Shown here in pieces: positions 55,866-64,000 of a stretch of 64,000 nucleotides of DNA. This DNA is from Flavobacterium pisciphilum (lineage in GTDB: Bacteria; Bacteroidota; Bacteroidia; Flavobacteriales; Flavobacteriaceae), in NCBI RefSeq assembly GCF_020905345.1, contig NZ_JAJJMO010000001.1:5382961-5446960 (forward strand). Direction: 5' to 3'. A program made the position numbers and the translations under genes. Each line of letters opens with the position of its first letter. Within the stretch, counting starts at the first letter, position 1. The notes beneath the pieces are model-generated. The model did no database searches. It worked only from the letters and a program-made list of their open reading frames with translations, and had not been told where the DNA came from.

Positions 55866-57281
55866 ATGACTAAAGAAGTTTTATATCATAAAGTTGCGAA
55901 AATAATCGAAGGACAAATTTTTTCGGGAACATTCAGAATAGGCGATAAACTACCATCGTTGCGATCAGTGCAAAAAATTCACGGCATAAGTCTTAATACT
56001 GCCAAGCAAACGTTCTTAGAACTAGAGAGTAAATCTCTTATAGAATCGCGAGCAAGATCGGGGTATTACGTGAGTGCATCAAGCCAAAGAAAGCTAGCAC
56101 TTCCGTCGATTAGTAATCCAGATTTATCAAGAAAAGAAAAGAATCCCGATGAATTGATAAACAAGATATTTGATACTATCAAAAGGGACGATATCCGACA
56201 GTTTTCATTAGGAATACCAGACAATAGTTTGCTGCCAATAGAGAAACTAAACAAAAGTGTCATTAAAATGACCCGCAGTTTAGGCAATAGAAGCGTAGCA
56301 ATTGAGCCAGCACAGGGAAACGAAAACCTGAGACGAAATGTTGCTAAGTGGGCATTAGTTTTAGAAGGCAAACTTACCGAAGACGAAGTAGTAACTACTC
56401 CGGGTACGATGAGTGCTATATTTAATTGCTTGATGGCAGTTACCAAAAGCGGTGATACGCTAGCAGTAGAAAGTCCGGTGTATTTTGGAATCTTGCAATT
56501 GGCAAAATCAATGGGTTTAAACGTAATAGAATTGCCTACTGATCCTGTATTTGGAGTAGATATTGATGCGTTAAAAAAAATCATACACAAGGTCAATGCC
56601 GTTTGTTTGGTGAGTAATTTCAATAATCCGATGGGCAGTTTAATGCCAGATAGTACTAAAATAGCATTGGTAGAAATGCTTACTTACCATAATGTCCCTT
56701 TAATTGAAGATGATTTATTTGGGAATCTTTATTTTGGTGACTCAAGACCCAAGCCTTGCAAGGCATTTGACGAAGCAGGAATTGTGATGTGGTGCGGTGG
56801 AATTTCTAAAACCCTAGCTCCCGGTTATCGAATAGGTTGGGTAGCACCCGGAAAATTCAAGAATAAAATCATATCGCAAAAATTACTACAAACAGTATCG
56901 ATGCCTTCATTATATCAGGAGGTTATAGCCGATTTTATGGAGTTTGGTGGGTATGACCAGCATTTGAGAAAGTTAAGGCATACTTTGCATACCAATTGTT
57001 TAAAATACCAGTGTACGATAGAAGACCATTTTCCTGCAAATACAAAAATATCACAACCACAGGGAGGCTCTTTTTTATGGTTGGAGTTGGACCAAAGGAT
57101 TGATACTACAGCGTTGTTTGATCTTGCGATAGAGCAAAAACTAAGTTTTGCACCCGGAAGAATGTTTACACAACACGATCAGTTTAATAATTGCATGCGA
57201 TTAAATTTTGCATTGCAATGGGATGATAGTTTAGAACTGGATTTAAAAAGATTAGGACAGTTTTTTAAAAAGGCTTTGTGA
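55866..57281 (+). CDS. MocR/PdxR-type GntR regulator with aminotransferase domain
   Basis: 471 residues. Residues 1-75 are a GntR winged helix (FRIGDKLPSLRSVQKIHGISLNTAKQTF). From about 95 a fold-type I aminotransferase domain follows, with the PLP lysine Lys315 in WCGGISKTLAPGYRIGW, the Asn-rich VSNFNNPMG and Asp in LIEDDLFGNLYFG. MocR proteins bind pyridoxal phosphate and switch vitamin B6, amino-acid or transporter genes. No pdx gene is adjacent, so the target is open; candidate sites lie before this gene and the 114-residue gene. Confidence 0.92.
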   Translation: MTKEVLYHKVAKIIEGQIFSGTFRIGDKLPSLRSVQKIHGISLNTAKQTFLELESKSLIESRARSGYYVSASSQRKLALPSISNPDLSRKEKNPDELINKIFDTIKRDDIRQFSLGIPDNSLLPIEKLNKSVIKMTRSLGNRSVAIEPAQGNENLRRNVAKWALVLEGKLTEDEVVTTPGTMSAIFNCLMAVTKSGDTLAVESPVYFGILQLAKSMGLNVIELPTDPVFGVDIDALKKIIHKVNAVCLVSNFNNPMGSLMPDSTKIALVEMLTYHNVPLIEDDLFGNLYFGDSRPKPCKAFDEAGIVMWCGGISKTLAPGYRIGWVAPGKFKNKIISQKLLQTVSMPSLYQEVIADFMEFGGYDQHLRKLRHTLHTNCLKYQCTIEDHFPANTKISQPQGGSFLWLELDQRIDTTALFDLAIEQKLSFAPGRMFTQHDQFNNCMRLNFALQWDDSLELDLKRLGQFFKKAL

Positions 57282-57327
57282 GTATCAATCTTCTTTGAAG
57301 CAGTTTGACTGTGGTTAATTATATAAA

Positions 57328-57927
57328 ATGAAAAATATGTTGTCTGAGAAATTATTAAAGCAAATTGATTTTATTAAAGAGATTGATAAAATTAAATACA
57401 TTCAAAGAAAAACAAAACTGTTTAACAGCGACAGAAATGAAAACGATGCTGAACATAGCTGGCACTTGGCTGTTATGGCACTGGTATTAGCAGAACATTC
57501 AGATGCAGAGATTGATGTTTTAAAAGTCGTTAAAATGGCTTTGATTCATGATATTGTTGAAATTGATGCAGGAGATACTTTTATTTATGATACCCAAAAA
57601 AGTCATTCTAATACAGACGAAGAACGGTTGGCAGCCAATAGAATCTTTGGATTGTTGCCTCAGGAGCAAGCAGCGGAGTTTATTAAAGTATGGGAAGAAT
57701 TTGAAGCTGGTGAAACGAACGAAGCAAAATTTGCCAAAGCAATGGATAGGCTAGAACCATTGTTACAAAACACATCAAACAATGGAGGCACTTGGAGCGA
57801 GTTTGGGGTAAATTATGCCAAAGTTCATGAGAAGAAAAGTGTGATAAAGGAAGGATCAAGCAGCATCTGGACTTATGCCGAAAAATTAATAGATGTAAGT
57901 GTCGAAAAAGGCATTTTAAAGAAATAA
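57328..57927 (+). CDS. HD domain phosphohydrolase (YfbR/HDDC2-like)
   Basis: 199 residues. The HD metal site is complete: NENDAEHSWHLAVMAL provides the first His, ALIHDIVEIDAGD the His-Asp pair, and AKAMDRLEPLLQN the distal Asp. This pattern is that of the YfbR/HDDC2 5'-deoxynucleotidase-like group, which removes phosphate from deoxynucleoside monophosphates. It is cytoplasmic, lies 46 bp after the MocR gene and ends at a terminator, so it may be co-transcribed with the regulator. Confidence 0.88.
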   Translation: MKNMLSEKLLKQIDFIKEIDKIKYIQRKTKLFNSDRNENDAEHSWHLAVMALVLAEHSDAEIDVLKVVKMALIHDIVEIDAGDTFIYDTQKSHSNTDEERLAANRIFGLLPQEQAAEFIKVWEEFEAGETNEAKFAKAMDRLEPLLQNTSNNGGTWSEFGVNYAKVHEKKSVIKEGSSSIWTYAEKLIDVSVEKGILKK

Positions 57928-58292
57928 TCGTTTTCTAACGAAACACAAGTTAAAAGCCCAATTCGTATGAATTGGGCTTTTAAGTATAATGCTCTATAAT
58001 GCAAAAGATCAGCACGATTTGCGATGGTATTATATTTAGCTGGATTTTGGGATTTATCCTTGTTAGCCAAATTATAGTGCCTCAATAGATTCAATAATAA
58101 AGTTGAGGCTGTACTGATAATTGCATTGGAAAAATAGAGTATATACTATTATTATAGTGTTTATTACTCGCTCAATGTAATGGACAAAAAGGGGATTCAA
58201 GGATAGAAACACAAACTCAGTTTTATATGGTTTGTTTTGAATAAAAGCTTGTTTAGCCTTTATAAAAGATGTTTGCTATTCATTAAAGTCAA
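57928..58292. other. Intergenic region with a terminator, otherwise no gene
   Basis: 365 bp between convergent units. It contains the hairpin at 57952-57981; the rest is AT-rich with no ORF of note. Confidence 0.5.
57952..57981. terminator. Terminator after the HD-domain gene
   Basis: The arms AAAAGCCCAATTC (57952-57964) and GAATTGGGCTTTT (57969-57981) form a perfect 13-bp stem with loop GTAT. A/T runs inside the stem allow action in both directions. Confidence 0.88.
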
Positions 58293-58958
58293 TTACCTTT
58301 TATTGAATTTATATCCTATTGTTACAAAAAAGCTTTCATTGTAAATCTTTAATTGGTGTTTGCTTTCAGAATCCTCTAGTATTGGTACAAAACCCCTACT
58401 ATATCTTGCGCCTATATTGATGCCGTTTGGCAAACCATAGTTTAAACCAGCAACAAATCCTGCATCCATTTTCTGGCTATAGTTACCTGTGGCTTCGGCA
58501 GTACCGTAAATTGTTTTATCGGTATATGTATTTCCGTTTTCATCTTTGCGTTGTACCGAAGCGTTCATTAAAAGCCCCAAATACGGCCCTGCATACACCT
58601 CGATGCCTTTGTAATAAAGAGTTGGACTCACTGGGAATAAATCAATATACTGACGTTTAAACCAACTGTCGAATTCTGGATTTACCCCATCATCAATTGT
58701 GATAGTTGTACTACGGCGACTATAAAAAAGCTCGTGTTTAAAACCAAAGTAAGTTGCTGTTTTATTATCGAGCGTAATCCCTATTGTTTGCCCAATCGCA
58801 CTTTTGGCAGCACCATCACTTGATAGACTCTCAATGTCTTTTCCCGTCAAAGAAGACCAGTTTGTACCTGCACTAATCCCAAATGTGAAGCTTTCTTGTT
58901 GCGCGCTAATTTTTAATATAAAAAGGAGCATGATGCAAATTGTATATGTATTTTTCAT
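58293..58958 (-). CDS. Outer-membrane beta-barrel protein, end of RND operon
   Basis: 221 residues with a signal peptide (MKNTYTICIMLLFILKISAQ). The rest alternates as a small porin-like or PorT-type barrel (FGISAGTNWSSLTG, YKGIEVYAGPYLGLLMNAS, NIGARYSRGFVPI), ending SFFVTIGYKFNKR. It lies 15 bp downstream of the TolC gene, in the same minus-strand operon as the RND pump. Function unknown; perhaps an accessory outer-membrane protein for metal handling. Confidence 0.75.
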   Translation of the reverse strand: MKNTYTICIMLLFILKISAQQESFTFGISAGTNWSSLTGKDIESLSSDGAAKSAIGQTIGITLDNKTATYFGFKHELFYSRRSTTITIDDGVNPEFDSWFKRQYIDLFPVSPTLYYKGIEVYAGPYLGLLMNASVQRKDENGNTYTDKTIYGTAEATGNYSQKMDAGFVAGLNYGLPNGINIGARYSRGFVPILEDSESKHQLKIYNESFFVTIGYKFNKR

Positions 58959-58973
58959 TTTATCGATAGTATT

Positions 58974-60266
58974 TTAAAAATTAATATCCCAAATACCTGC
59001 TGATTTTTCTAGCTCGACTAGTGCTGCAGCGCAATTGTATACCGTTTCATAATAATTAAGTTGAGTCTCATTATAAGTTCGTTGTGCATTTAAGACTTCA
59101 AGCAAACTAGTTTCTCCACGCTTATAGCTGTATATTTTTCCGTCAAGGAGCTTTTGTGCATCAGTCAGCAAGCCAGTATTAAATTGGCGTACTTGTTTTT
59201 GAGCCGTGAGGTAATTAAAATATGCTTTTCGTACTTCTATCTGAATTTGTAATTCGGTTTGTTTGTATAAAATGTCAGCCTGTTGCATACTAAATTCAGC
59301 CGCTTTTAGCTCTCCTTTGTATCGATTCGAAAATTTTAAAGGAATGGTAATGCCAGCCGTAACAGCGTTTGATGAAGGAGTAGGAGCAACGGCATTACTC
59401 ACTACCGATGCACTCTCTACTCCCAAGCCTAATCCTAGGTCGATCACCCTATTGGCTTTGGCTAATTTTAAAAGATCTTGCGATACATTTTTGTTTTTAA
59501 GTGCTGCCAATAAATCGGCTCGATTGTTTTCGGCAGCAGTAATTAGTTCGTTTAAATCAAACAAACGGTCAAACTTTGCTAAATCTCCTGATGGGGAATA
59601 CAACGTATCTGCTTTTTGATTTCCTACCATGATTCCGAGTTCCAACAAGGCCGTTTTCCAATCGGCTTCACTTTGATAAACATCATTGAGCATCGAATTG
59701 GCTTCTAACTTGCTTTGACGTGCATCAATTTCGGCGATGTTACCCAACTTATACTGAATACTATCAGCTACAGCTATGTTTTTAAGAATAGTGTAAGAGT
59801 TTAGTTGTACGTTGAAGATGTCTTTTTGCTTTAAGCTAGTCAAATAATTCAAAGTAGCTTCGGCACGTAGGTTACGAAAATAATCTTCTAGCAAGGCTTT
59901 CGTTAGTTCGTTAGTGCTTTTAGCCACATTTATTCGCGCTTTTCGTTTTCCGCCCAATTCTAATGTCCAACTGACCTCAGTAGAAAAAGAATATCCCATT
60001 TGCATTCTTCGCTGTCCGTTGTCACTGCCTCCTATAGCGAGTTCAGGGTCAGGGAATACTTTTGCGGCTTCTATATCTGCTTCGGCGATGTTGACATTAA
60101 ATTTCTCGGCGGCATAGTCTAAATTGTTTTTATTTACTAAGGATAAGAAATGGGTGTAATCCATTTTTACTGATGTAAATGTGGTGTCAATCTGAGCATT
60201 TGATACTGCCGAAACATGTAGCAGTATCAAAAGAATTACCCATTTGTATTTTATATATTTAATCAT
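58974..60266 (-). CDS. TolC/CusC family outer-membrane efflux channel
   Basis: 430 residues with a signal peptide (SAVSNAQ). Two long helical outer-membrane efflux repeats are visible (IAEADIEAAKVFPDPELAIGG, VRKAYFNYLTAQKQVRQF, RGETSLLEVLNAQRTYNETQ). The PDPEL and ETSLLEVLNAQ motifs are typical of the CusC/CzcC side of the TolC family. It lies 11 bp after the RND gene and would form its outer-membrane duct. Confidence 0.92.
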   Translation of the reverse strand: MIKYIKYKWVILLILLHVSAVSNAQIDTTFTSVKMDYTHFLSLVNKNNLDYAAEKFNVNIAEADIEAAKVFPDPELAIGGSDNGQRRMQMGYSFSTEVSWTLELGGKRKARINVAKSTNELTKALLEDYFRNLRAEATLNYLTSLKQKDIFNVQLNSYTILKNIAVADSIQYKLGNIAEIDARQSKLEANSMLNDVYQSEADWKTALLELGIMVGNQKADTLYSPSGDLAKFDRLFDLNELITAAENNRADLLAALKNKNVSQDLLKLAKANRVIDLGLGLGVESASVVSNAVAPTPSSNAVTAGITIPLKFSNRYKGELKAAEFSMQQADILYKQTELQIQIEVRKAYFNYLTAQKQVRQFNTGLLTDAQKLLDGKIYSYKRGETSLLEVLNAQRTYNETQLNYYETVYNCAAALVELEKSAGIWDINF

Positions 60267-60277
60267 AATGCCTCATT

Positions 60278-63200
60278 TTATTGATTATTGATTTCTTCTT
60301 GTACAACTTCATTTTCTCTACTAAATTTTTTCTCCATCAGGTAATAAAGAGAGGGTAAAGCAAACAGGGTTAGAATTGTTGAGAACAATAGCCCATAAAC
60401 AATTACAGTAGCCAGTGGTCTTTGTACATCGCTTCCTATGCCTGTTGCTAATGAAGCCGGTAATAATCCTAGTACGGCAACAGTTGCAGTCATTAATACA
60501 GGTCTAAAGCGTTGTTTGGCACCATTTGTTACCGCACTAAGCAAGTCCATTCCGTTTTTACGAAGCTGATTGATATGCGAGATCATTATGACTCCGTTTT
60601 GTATGGCAACACCAAACAAAGCAATAAAACCTACTGCTGAGGATACATTAAGCGTCATACCACGGACATTAAGCGCCAGCATTCCTCCAAATAATGCCAA
60701 CGGAACGATACTCATTAGCAATCCTGCTTGGCGGAATTTACCAAATGCGCCATACAGCAATACAAACATTAGCGCCAATGCTAGTGGTACAATAACAGCC
60801 AAATGACTGTAAGCACGCTCTTGATTTTCAAACTGACCACCCCATTTTATTTTATATTTTTCGTGGTCGTATGTTACCTTCTTTTCAATCTTAGATTGTG
60901 CTTCAGCTAAGAAAGAACCCAAGTCGGCACCTCTTAGATTTAGTCTAACGGTAAGATGGCGTTTGTTCATCTCTCTGGCAATTGTGCTCTCTCCAGTATT
61001 GAGTTTGATATCGCATACTTGTGACAACGGAATCTTAATCCCTTCTGAATTGGTCAGCATTAGATTTCCTATTTTCTCCAGACTATTGCGGCTTTCTTCA
61101 TTGTATCGCGTTATGATATCATAGACTTTATTTTCTACAAAAATTTGAGATACTGCTTTTCCGCCCATTGCTACTTCTATCAATTCTGACACATCATCTA
61201 CGTTGAGCCCATACTGAGCAATTTTCTGACGGTCGGCAATAACTTGTATTTGTGGCAATGGTGGTTCTTGGTCAATAGCCAAGTCAACAGCCCCTTTTAC
61301 ATTCTCTAATGTTTTAATAATGTCTTCGGCTATTCTTCTTGTTTCTTTAAAATCATCACCATAAATTTTGACTACCAGTTCACTATGTGCTCCTGATATT
61401 TTGTCCATCACACCATCAATCATTGGTTGAGTAAAACCTACGTTATAACCTGGCATACTGGCATATTCCTCTCCAAGTTCTTTGATTAAGTCGGCTTTGG
61501 TTTTTCCCCATTTCCATTGGCTGTATGGTTTTAAACCAATACTACATTCGTAATGAGATGGTGTCCATGCATCAGTTCCATCATCATTGCGTCCTGCCTG
61601 AACCATCATATAAGTTACCTCATCGTGTTTTAAAGTTCGGCGGCGTAACGTATCACTCATCTCTTTTGATTTCTCTAAAGTTATTCCGGGTGGTAACGAA
61701 ACCTGCAACCAGATTGAACCCTCGTCTAGCGGCGGTAAAAAATCCTTTCCGACCATGGCAGTAAGTATAAATGCAAAGGTTAGTACTGCAATTAGAGGAG
61801 CAAAGACTTTTTTAGGAGTCTTCATTATTTTTAGAATGCTGTTGTGATAGGCATTGGTTAGTTTATCCAGCCATTTGTTATGATACATTTTTTGTGGCTT
61901 GCGATAGATAAAATAAGCCAATCCCGGAATAAGCAATAAAGCAACCGATAATGCTCCCAAAAGGGCATATCCTACAGTAAATGCCATTGGTGTAAACAAT
62001 TTTTTCTCTACACGCTCAAAAGCAAATAAGGGCAAATAAGCAATGATGATGATAAGCGTTGCAAAGAATATAGGTCTAGCGACACTTTTGGCTCTTTCGG
62101 CTATACTTTTTTCTGTGAGTGCTTCCTCTTCATTATCTTCTCGCTTTTTCAGAATGGTTTCCATCATCACAATAGCTCCATCTACAATAATTCCAAAATC
62201 AATTGCTCCCAACGAAAGTAAATTGGCAGGGACATTAGTAAGTTTCATTAGAATAAATGCAATTAAAAGCGAAATAGGAATTGTAATCGCTACTAATAAG
62301 GCGCCTCTCCAGCTTCCTAGAAAAACAATCAATACAATAATTACCAGTGCCATTCCTTCTAACAAGGTGTGCGAAACAGTGGTAAGTGTGGTGTCTACCA
62401 AATCGGTTCTATCTAAAAAAGTATGAATCTGAACGCCTTCAGGCAGTCCGTTTTTATTTAGATCTTCTACCGCTTCATTTACTCCTTTTAAAACTACAGA
62501 AGGGTTTTGGTTCTTTAATAAAAGCACGATACCTTGGATATTATCCGAATAATCAGCACCTCGTTTGTCTGAATAGCCCAAAGCCCCTTTGCGCTCTAGG
62601 TTTCCATATTTTAATTTTCCAATATCATTTAAATAAATCGGAACTCCATTTTCTGATTTAACAACAATGCGACCAATGTCATCAAGGTTCTTCACCAAAC
62701 CAATTCCACGCACTACATACGCCTGATCTCCACGATCGATGACGCTTCCGCCTACATTGGCGTTGTTCTTCTCGATAGCATCAGTAACTTCGCTTAAGGA
62801 TAGTCCGTATTGTTCTATTTTCAGTGGATTAAGTTCAACTTGATATTGTGTTGTGATTCCACCAAAATTGGTAACATCGGCTACTCCCGAGATTTGTTTT
62901 ATTCTCGGAATAATGGTGTATTCTTGCAATTCGCTTAATTCCCTCAAATCATGATTTTTGCTTTCAATGATATAGCGGTAAATCTCACCTGTAGGCGACG
63001 TAAGCGGATCTAAGCCCGGAGTAGCCCCGTATGGTAATTCGACATCGTTTAAACGTTCCTGAATCCTTGCTCGGGCAAAATAATCATCGACACCATCATC
63101 AAAAACAATCGTTACCATTGATAATCCAAAGGTACTTTTGCTTCGCATAACATGCATCCCCGGCAAACCGTTGATAGCACGCTCTATCGGAATAGTGATT

Positions 63201-63391
63201 TGTTGCTCCATTTCTTCGGCCGCCAAACCCGAAACTTGTGTAACCACTTGCGACGTTACATCTCCAATGTCTGGATAAGCCTCTATCGAAAGCTTCGTCC
63301 ACGAATAATAGCCAAATACAGAAAGAAGTAAAAATAACGCCAGAATCAGCCAGCGCTTTGCTATTGTTGTTTGAAATATATTTTGTTTCAT
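60278..63391 (-). CDS. CzcA/CusA-type heavy-metal efflux RND transporter
   Basis: 1,037 residues, the normal length for the HME-RND family, with 12 membrane segments and two large periplasmic loops. The fourth helix carries GAIDFGIIVDGAIVMMETIL (around residues 396-415). Its Asp, Asp and Glu follow the DFG-x3-DGA pattern of the divalent-cation (Zn/Co/Cd/Ni) CzcA branch rather than the Cu/Ag CusA branch. Sites such as PTGEIYRYIIES and GVADVTNFGG are typical. It is the first gene of an operon with TolC and a barrel protein. No periplasmic adaptor (CzcB) gene is present in the operon or the 600 bp upstream. Metal specificity is inferred from motif only. Confidence 0.93.
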   Translation of the reverse strand: MKQNIFQTTIAKRWLILALFLLLSVFGYYSWTKLSIEAYPDIGDVTSQVVTQVSGLAAEEMEQQITIPIERAINGLPGMHVMRSKSTFGLSMVTIVFDDGVDDYFARARIQERLNDVELPYGATPGLDPLTSPTGEIYRYIIESKNHDLRELSELQEYTIIPRIKQISGVADVTNFGGITTQYQVELNPLKIEQYGLSLSEVTDAIEKNNANVGGSVIDRGDQAYVVRGIGLVKNLDDIGRIVVKSENGVPIYLNDIGKLKYGNLERKGALGYSDKRGADYSDNIQGIVLLLKNQNPSVVLKGVNEAVEDLNKNGLPEGVQIHTFLDRTDLVDTTLTTVSHTLLEGMALVIIVLIVFLGSWRGALLVAITIPISLLIAFILMKLTNVPANLLSLGAIDFGIIVDGAIVMMETILKKREDNEEEALTEKSIAERAKSVARPIFFATLIIIIAYLPLFAFERVEKKLFTPMAFTVGYALLGALSVALLLIPGLAYFIYRKPQKMYHNKWLDKLTNAYHNSILKIMKTPKKVFAPLIAVLTFAFILTAMVGKDFLPPLDEGSIWLQVSLPPGITLEKSKEMSDTLRRRTLKHDEVTYMMVQAGRNDDGTDAWTPSHYECSIGLKPYSQWKWGKTKADLIKELGEEYASMPGYNVGFTQPMIDGVMDKISGAHSELVVKIYGDDFKETRRIAEDIIKTLENVKGAVDLAIDQEPPLPQIQVIADRQKIAQYGLNVDDVSELIEVAMGGKAVSQIFVENKVYDIITRYNEESRNSLEKIGNLMLTNSEGIKIPLSQVCDIKLNTGESTIAREMNKRHLTVRLNLRGADLGSFLAEAQSKIEKKVTYDHEKYKIKWGGQFENQERAYSHLAVIVPLALALMFVLLYGAFGKFRQAGLLMSIVPLALFGGMLALNVRGMTLNVSSAVGFIALFGVAIQNGVIMISHINQLRKNGMDLLSAVTNGAKQRFRPVLMTATVAVLGLLPASLATGIGSDVQRPLATVIVYGLLFSTILTLFALPSLYYLMEKKFSRENEVVQEEINNQ

Positions 63392-63424
63392 AAATGTGTG
63401 TTTTTATTCAGTTTTATAGGGTCT

Positions 63425-63468
63425 AAGGTTCAGAGGTACAAAGGCTCAGAGGCTCAAAGGTTCAGAGG
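63425..63468. repeat. Three 16-bp tandem repeats
   Basis: AAGGTTCAGAGG, AAGGCTCAGAGG and AAGGTTCAGAGG start at 63425, 63441 and 63457, exactly 16 bp apart. They are 34 bp upstream of the RND gene start, within its probable promoter or leader. Confidence 0.85.
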
Positions 63469-63497
63469 TTTAAGTTTTGAGTTAAAAAGCATCTTGT

Positions 63498-64000
63498 GTC
63501 CCTTGCGTAAATCTTAGCGTGCTTTGCGGTTAATATTTAGTGTTTATAGTAGAGAAAAATAATCTGCTTAATCTGTTAAATCTGCGTGCAAAAAAAGTTT
63601 TCTGCATTCATTATTAGTTCTCCAATCTTGTCTTTCTGAGGAACGAAGAAACTCCGTATGTGGCTCTTCATGCTATGTCGAGTTGCTTTATGAGACCCTT
63701 CCTTCGTCAGGGTGACAAGATTGCGAGTAATAAATCTGTGTGCAAAAAAGTTTCATGTTTTAAATTAAAAAGAACTTTGCGTCCCTTGCGTAAATCTTAG
63801 CGTGCTTTGCGGTTAATATTCAGTTTTCAGTCTCAGTGTTTATAGTAGATAAAAATAATCTGCTTAATCTATTAAATCTGCGTGCAAAAGAGTTTACAGT
63901 GTTCGGTCTCAGTATTACAACTGCAAACTGTCAACTGTGACTGCAAATAACTCCGTATGTAGCTCTTCATGCTATGTCGAGTTGCTTTATGAGACCCTTC
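63498..64000. repeat. Duplicated ~295-bp noncoding unit, cut by window end
   Basis: GTCCCTTGCGTAAATCTTAG occurs at 63498 and 63781, TGTTTATAGTAG at 63541 and 63837, AATCTGCGTGCAAAA at 63579 and 63875, and CTCCGTATGT plus the following 40 bp at 63652 and 63951. Offsets of 283 to 299 bp show two tandem copies with small indels. The second copy runs out of the window. Confidence 0.85.
63627..63719. repeat. Inverted-repeat element inside the duplicated unit
   Basis: The 28-nt left arm (63627-63654, beginning CTTGTCTTTCTGAGGAACG) and right arm (63692-63719, ending CAGGGTGACAAG) are imperfect complements, about two thirds matching, around a 37-nt centre. It resembles a palindromic intergenic repeat or MITE-like element. 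In the second copy the outer left arm is replaced by unrelated sequence. Confidence 0.55.

Larger units (their letters stand above)
63392..64000. other. Noncoding repeat-rich region upstream of the RND operon
   Basis: No ORF. The whole stretch consists of short direct repeats, a duplicated ~295-bp unit and an inverted-repeat element described separately. The RND operon promoter must lie in the first part or within the repeats. Confidence 0.7.

Overview
The window looks like chromosome of a Flavobacterium-like member of the Flavobacteriaceae (Bacteroidota). The DNA is AT-rich. It carries two PorP/SprF-family genes and giant surface proteins ending in type IX secretion (T9SS) type A and type B C-terminal domains. 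AraC regulators and PD40/OmpA proteins are typical of the phylum, and several genes are preceded by the Bacteroidota promoter pattern TTTG-N19/20-TAnnTTTG. I saw no rRNA, tRNA, CRISPR array, intact insertion sequence or phage.

Layout. (1) 1-2.3 kb: the end of a tandem AraC-type regulator pair, then a PorP/SprF gene. (2) 2.4-10.3 kb: an exported Ntn amide hydrolase on the minus strand, then an AraC regulator and a probable six-gene operon (outer-membrane barrel, DUF2141 protein, ABC ATPase, lipoprotein fusion protein, FtsX-like permease, TolC), which together form a DevBCA/MacAB-style tripartite exporter. (3) 10.5-20.4 kb: ten consecutive minus-strand accessory genes. They include a CAP12/Pycsar-type TIR protein, a membrane-anchored TIR/deoxyribosyltransferase-like protein with a small membrane partner, two unrecognised overlapping genes, a YARHG protein, a DUF5694 protein, and an amidoligase-like gene with a papain-like Cys/His protein upstream of it. 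(4) 20.9-23.1 kb: an exported catalase and an exported ankyrin protein. (5) 24.1-33.5 kb: a 2,152-residue T9SS adhesin-like protein with three exact-length 726-bp higher-order repeats, followed by PorP/SprF and an OmpA/PD40 protein. (6) 33.7-38.8 kb: an orphan NarL-type regulator, OxyR, a lipoprotein, a broken response-regulator remnant and KatG. (7) 39.4-50.2 kb: a TPR/HTH membrane regulator, then two tandem copies of a module made of a leader hairpin, AraC-A, AraC-B, a terminator and a secreted surface protein. (8) 50.3-57.9 kb: a barrel protein, a DUF285-repeat T9SS protein, a MocR regulator with possible operators, and an HD phosphohydrolase. (9) 58.3-63.4 kb: a heavy-metal RND pump, TolC and barrel operon, followed by a repeat-rich noncoding end.

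Taken together, much of the window concerns what is placed on the cell surface and how that is controlled. Peroxide defence (catalase, OxyR, KatG), export pumps and a probable defence/accessory island fill the remainder. The least explained items are the duplicated AraC-pair modules with their conserved leader hairpins, the amidoligase-like/papain-like pair and the TIR-type cluster.
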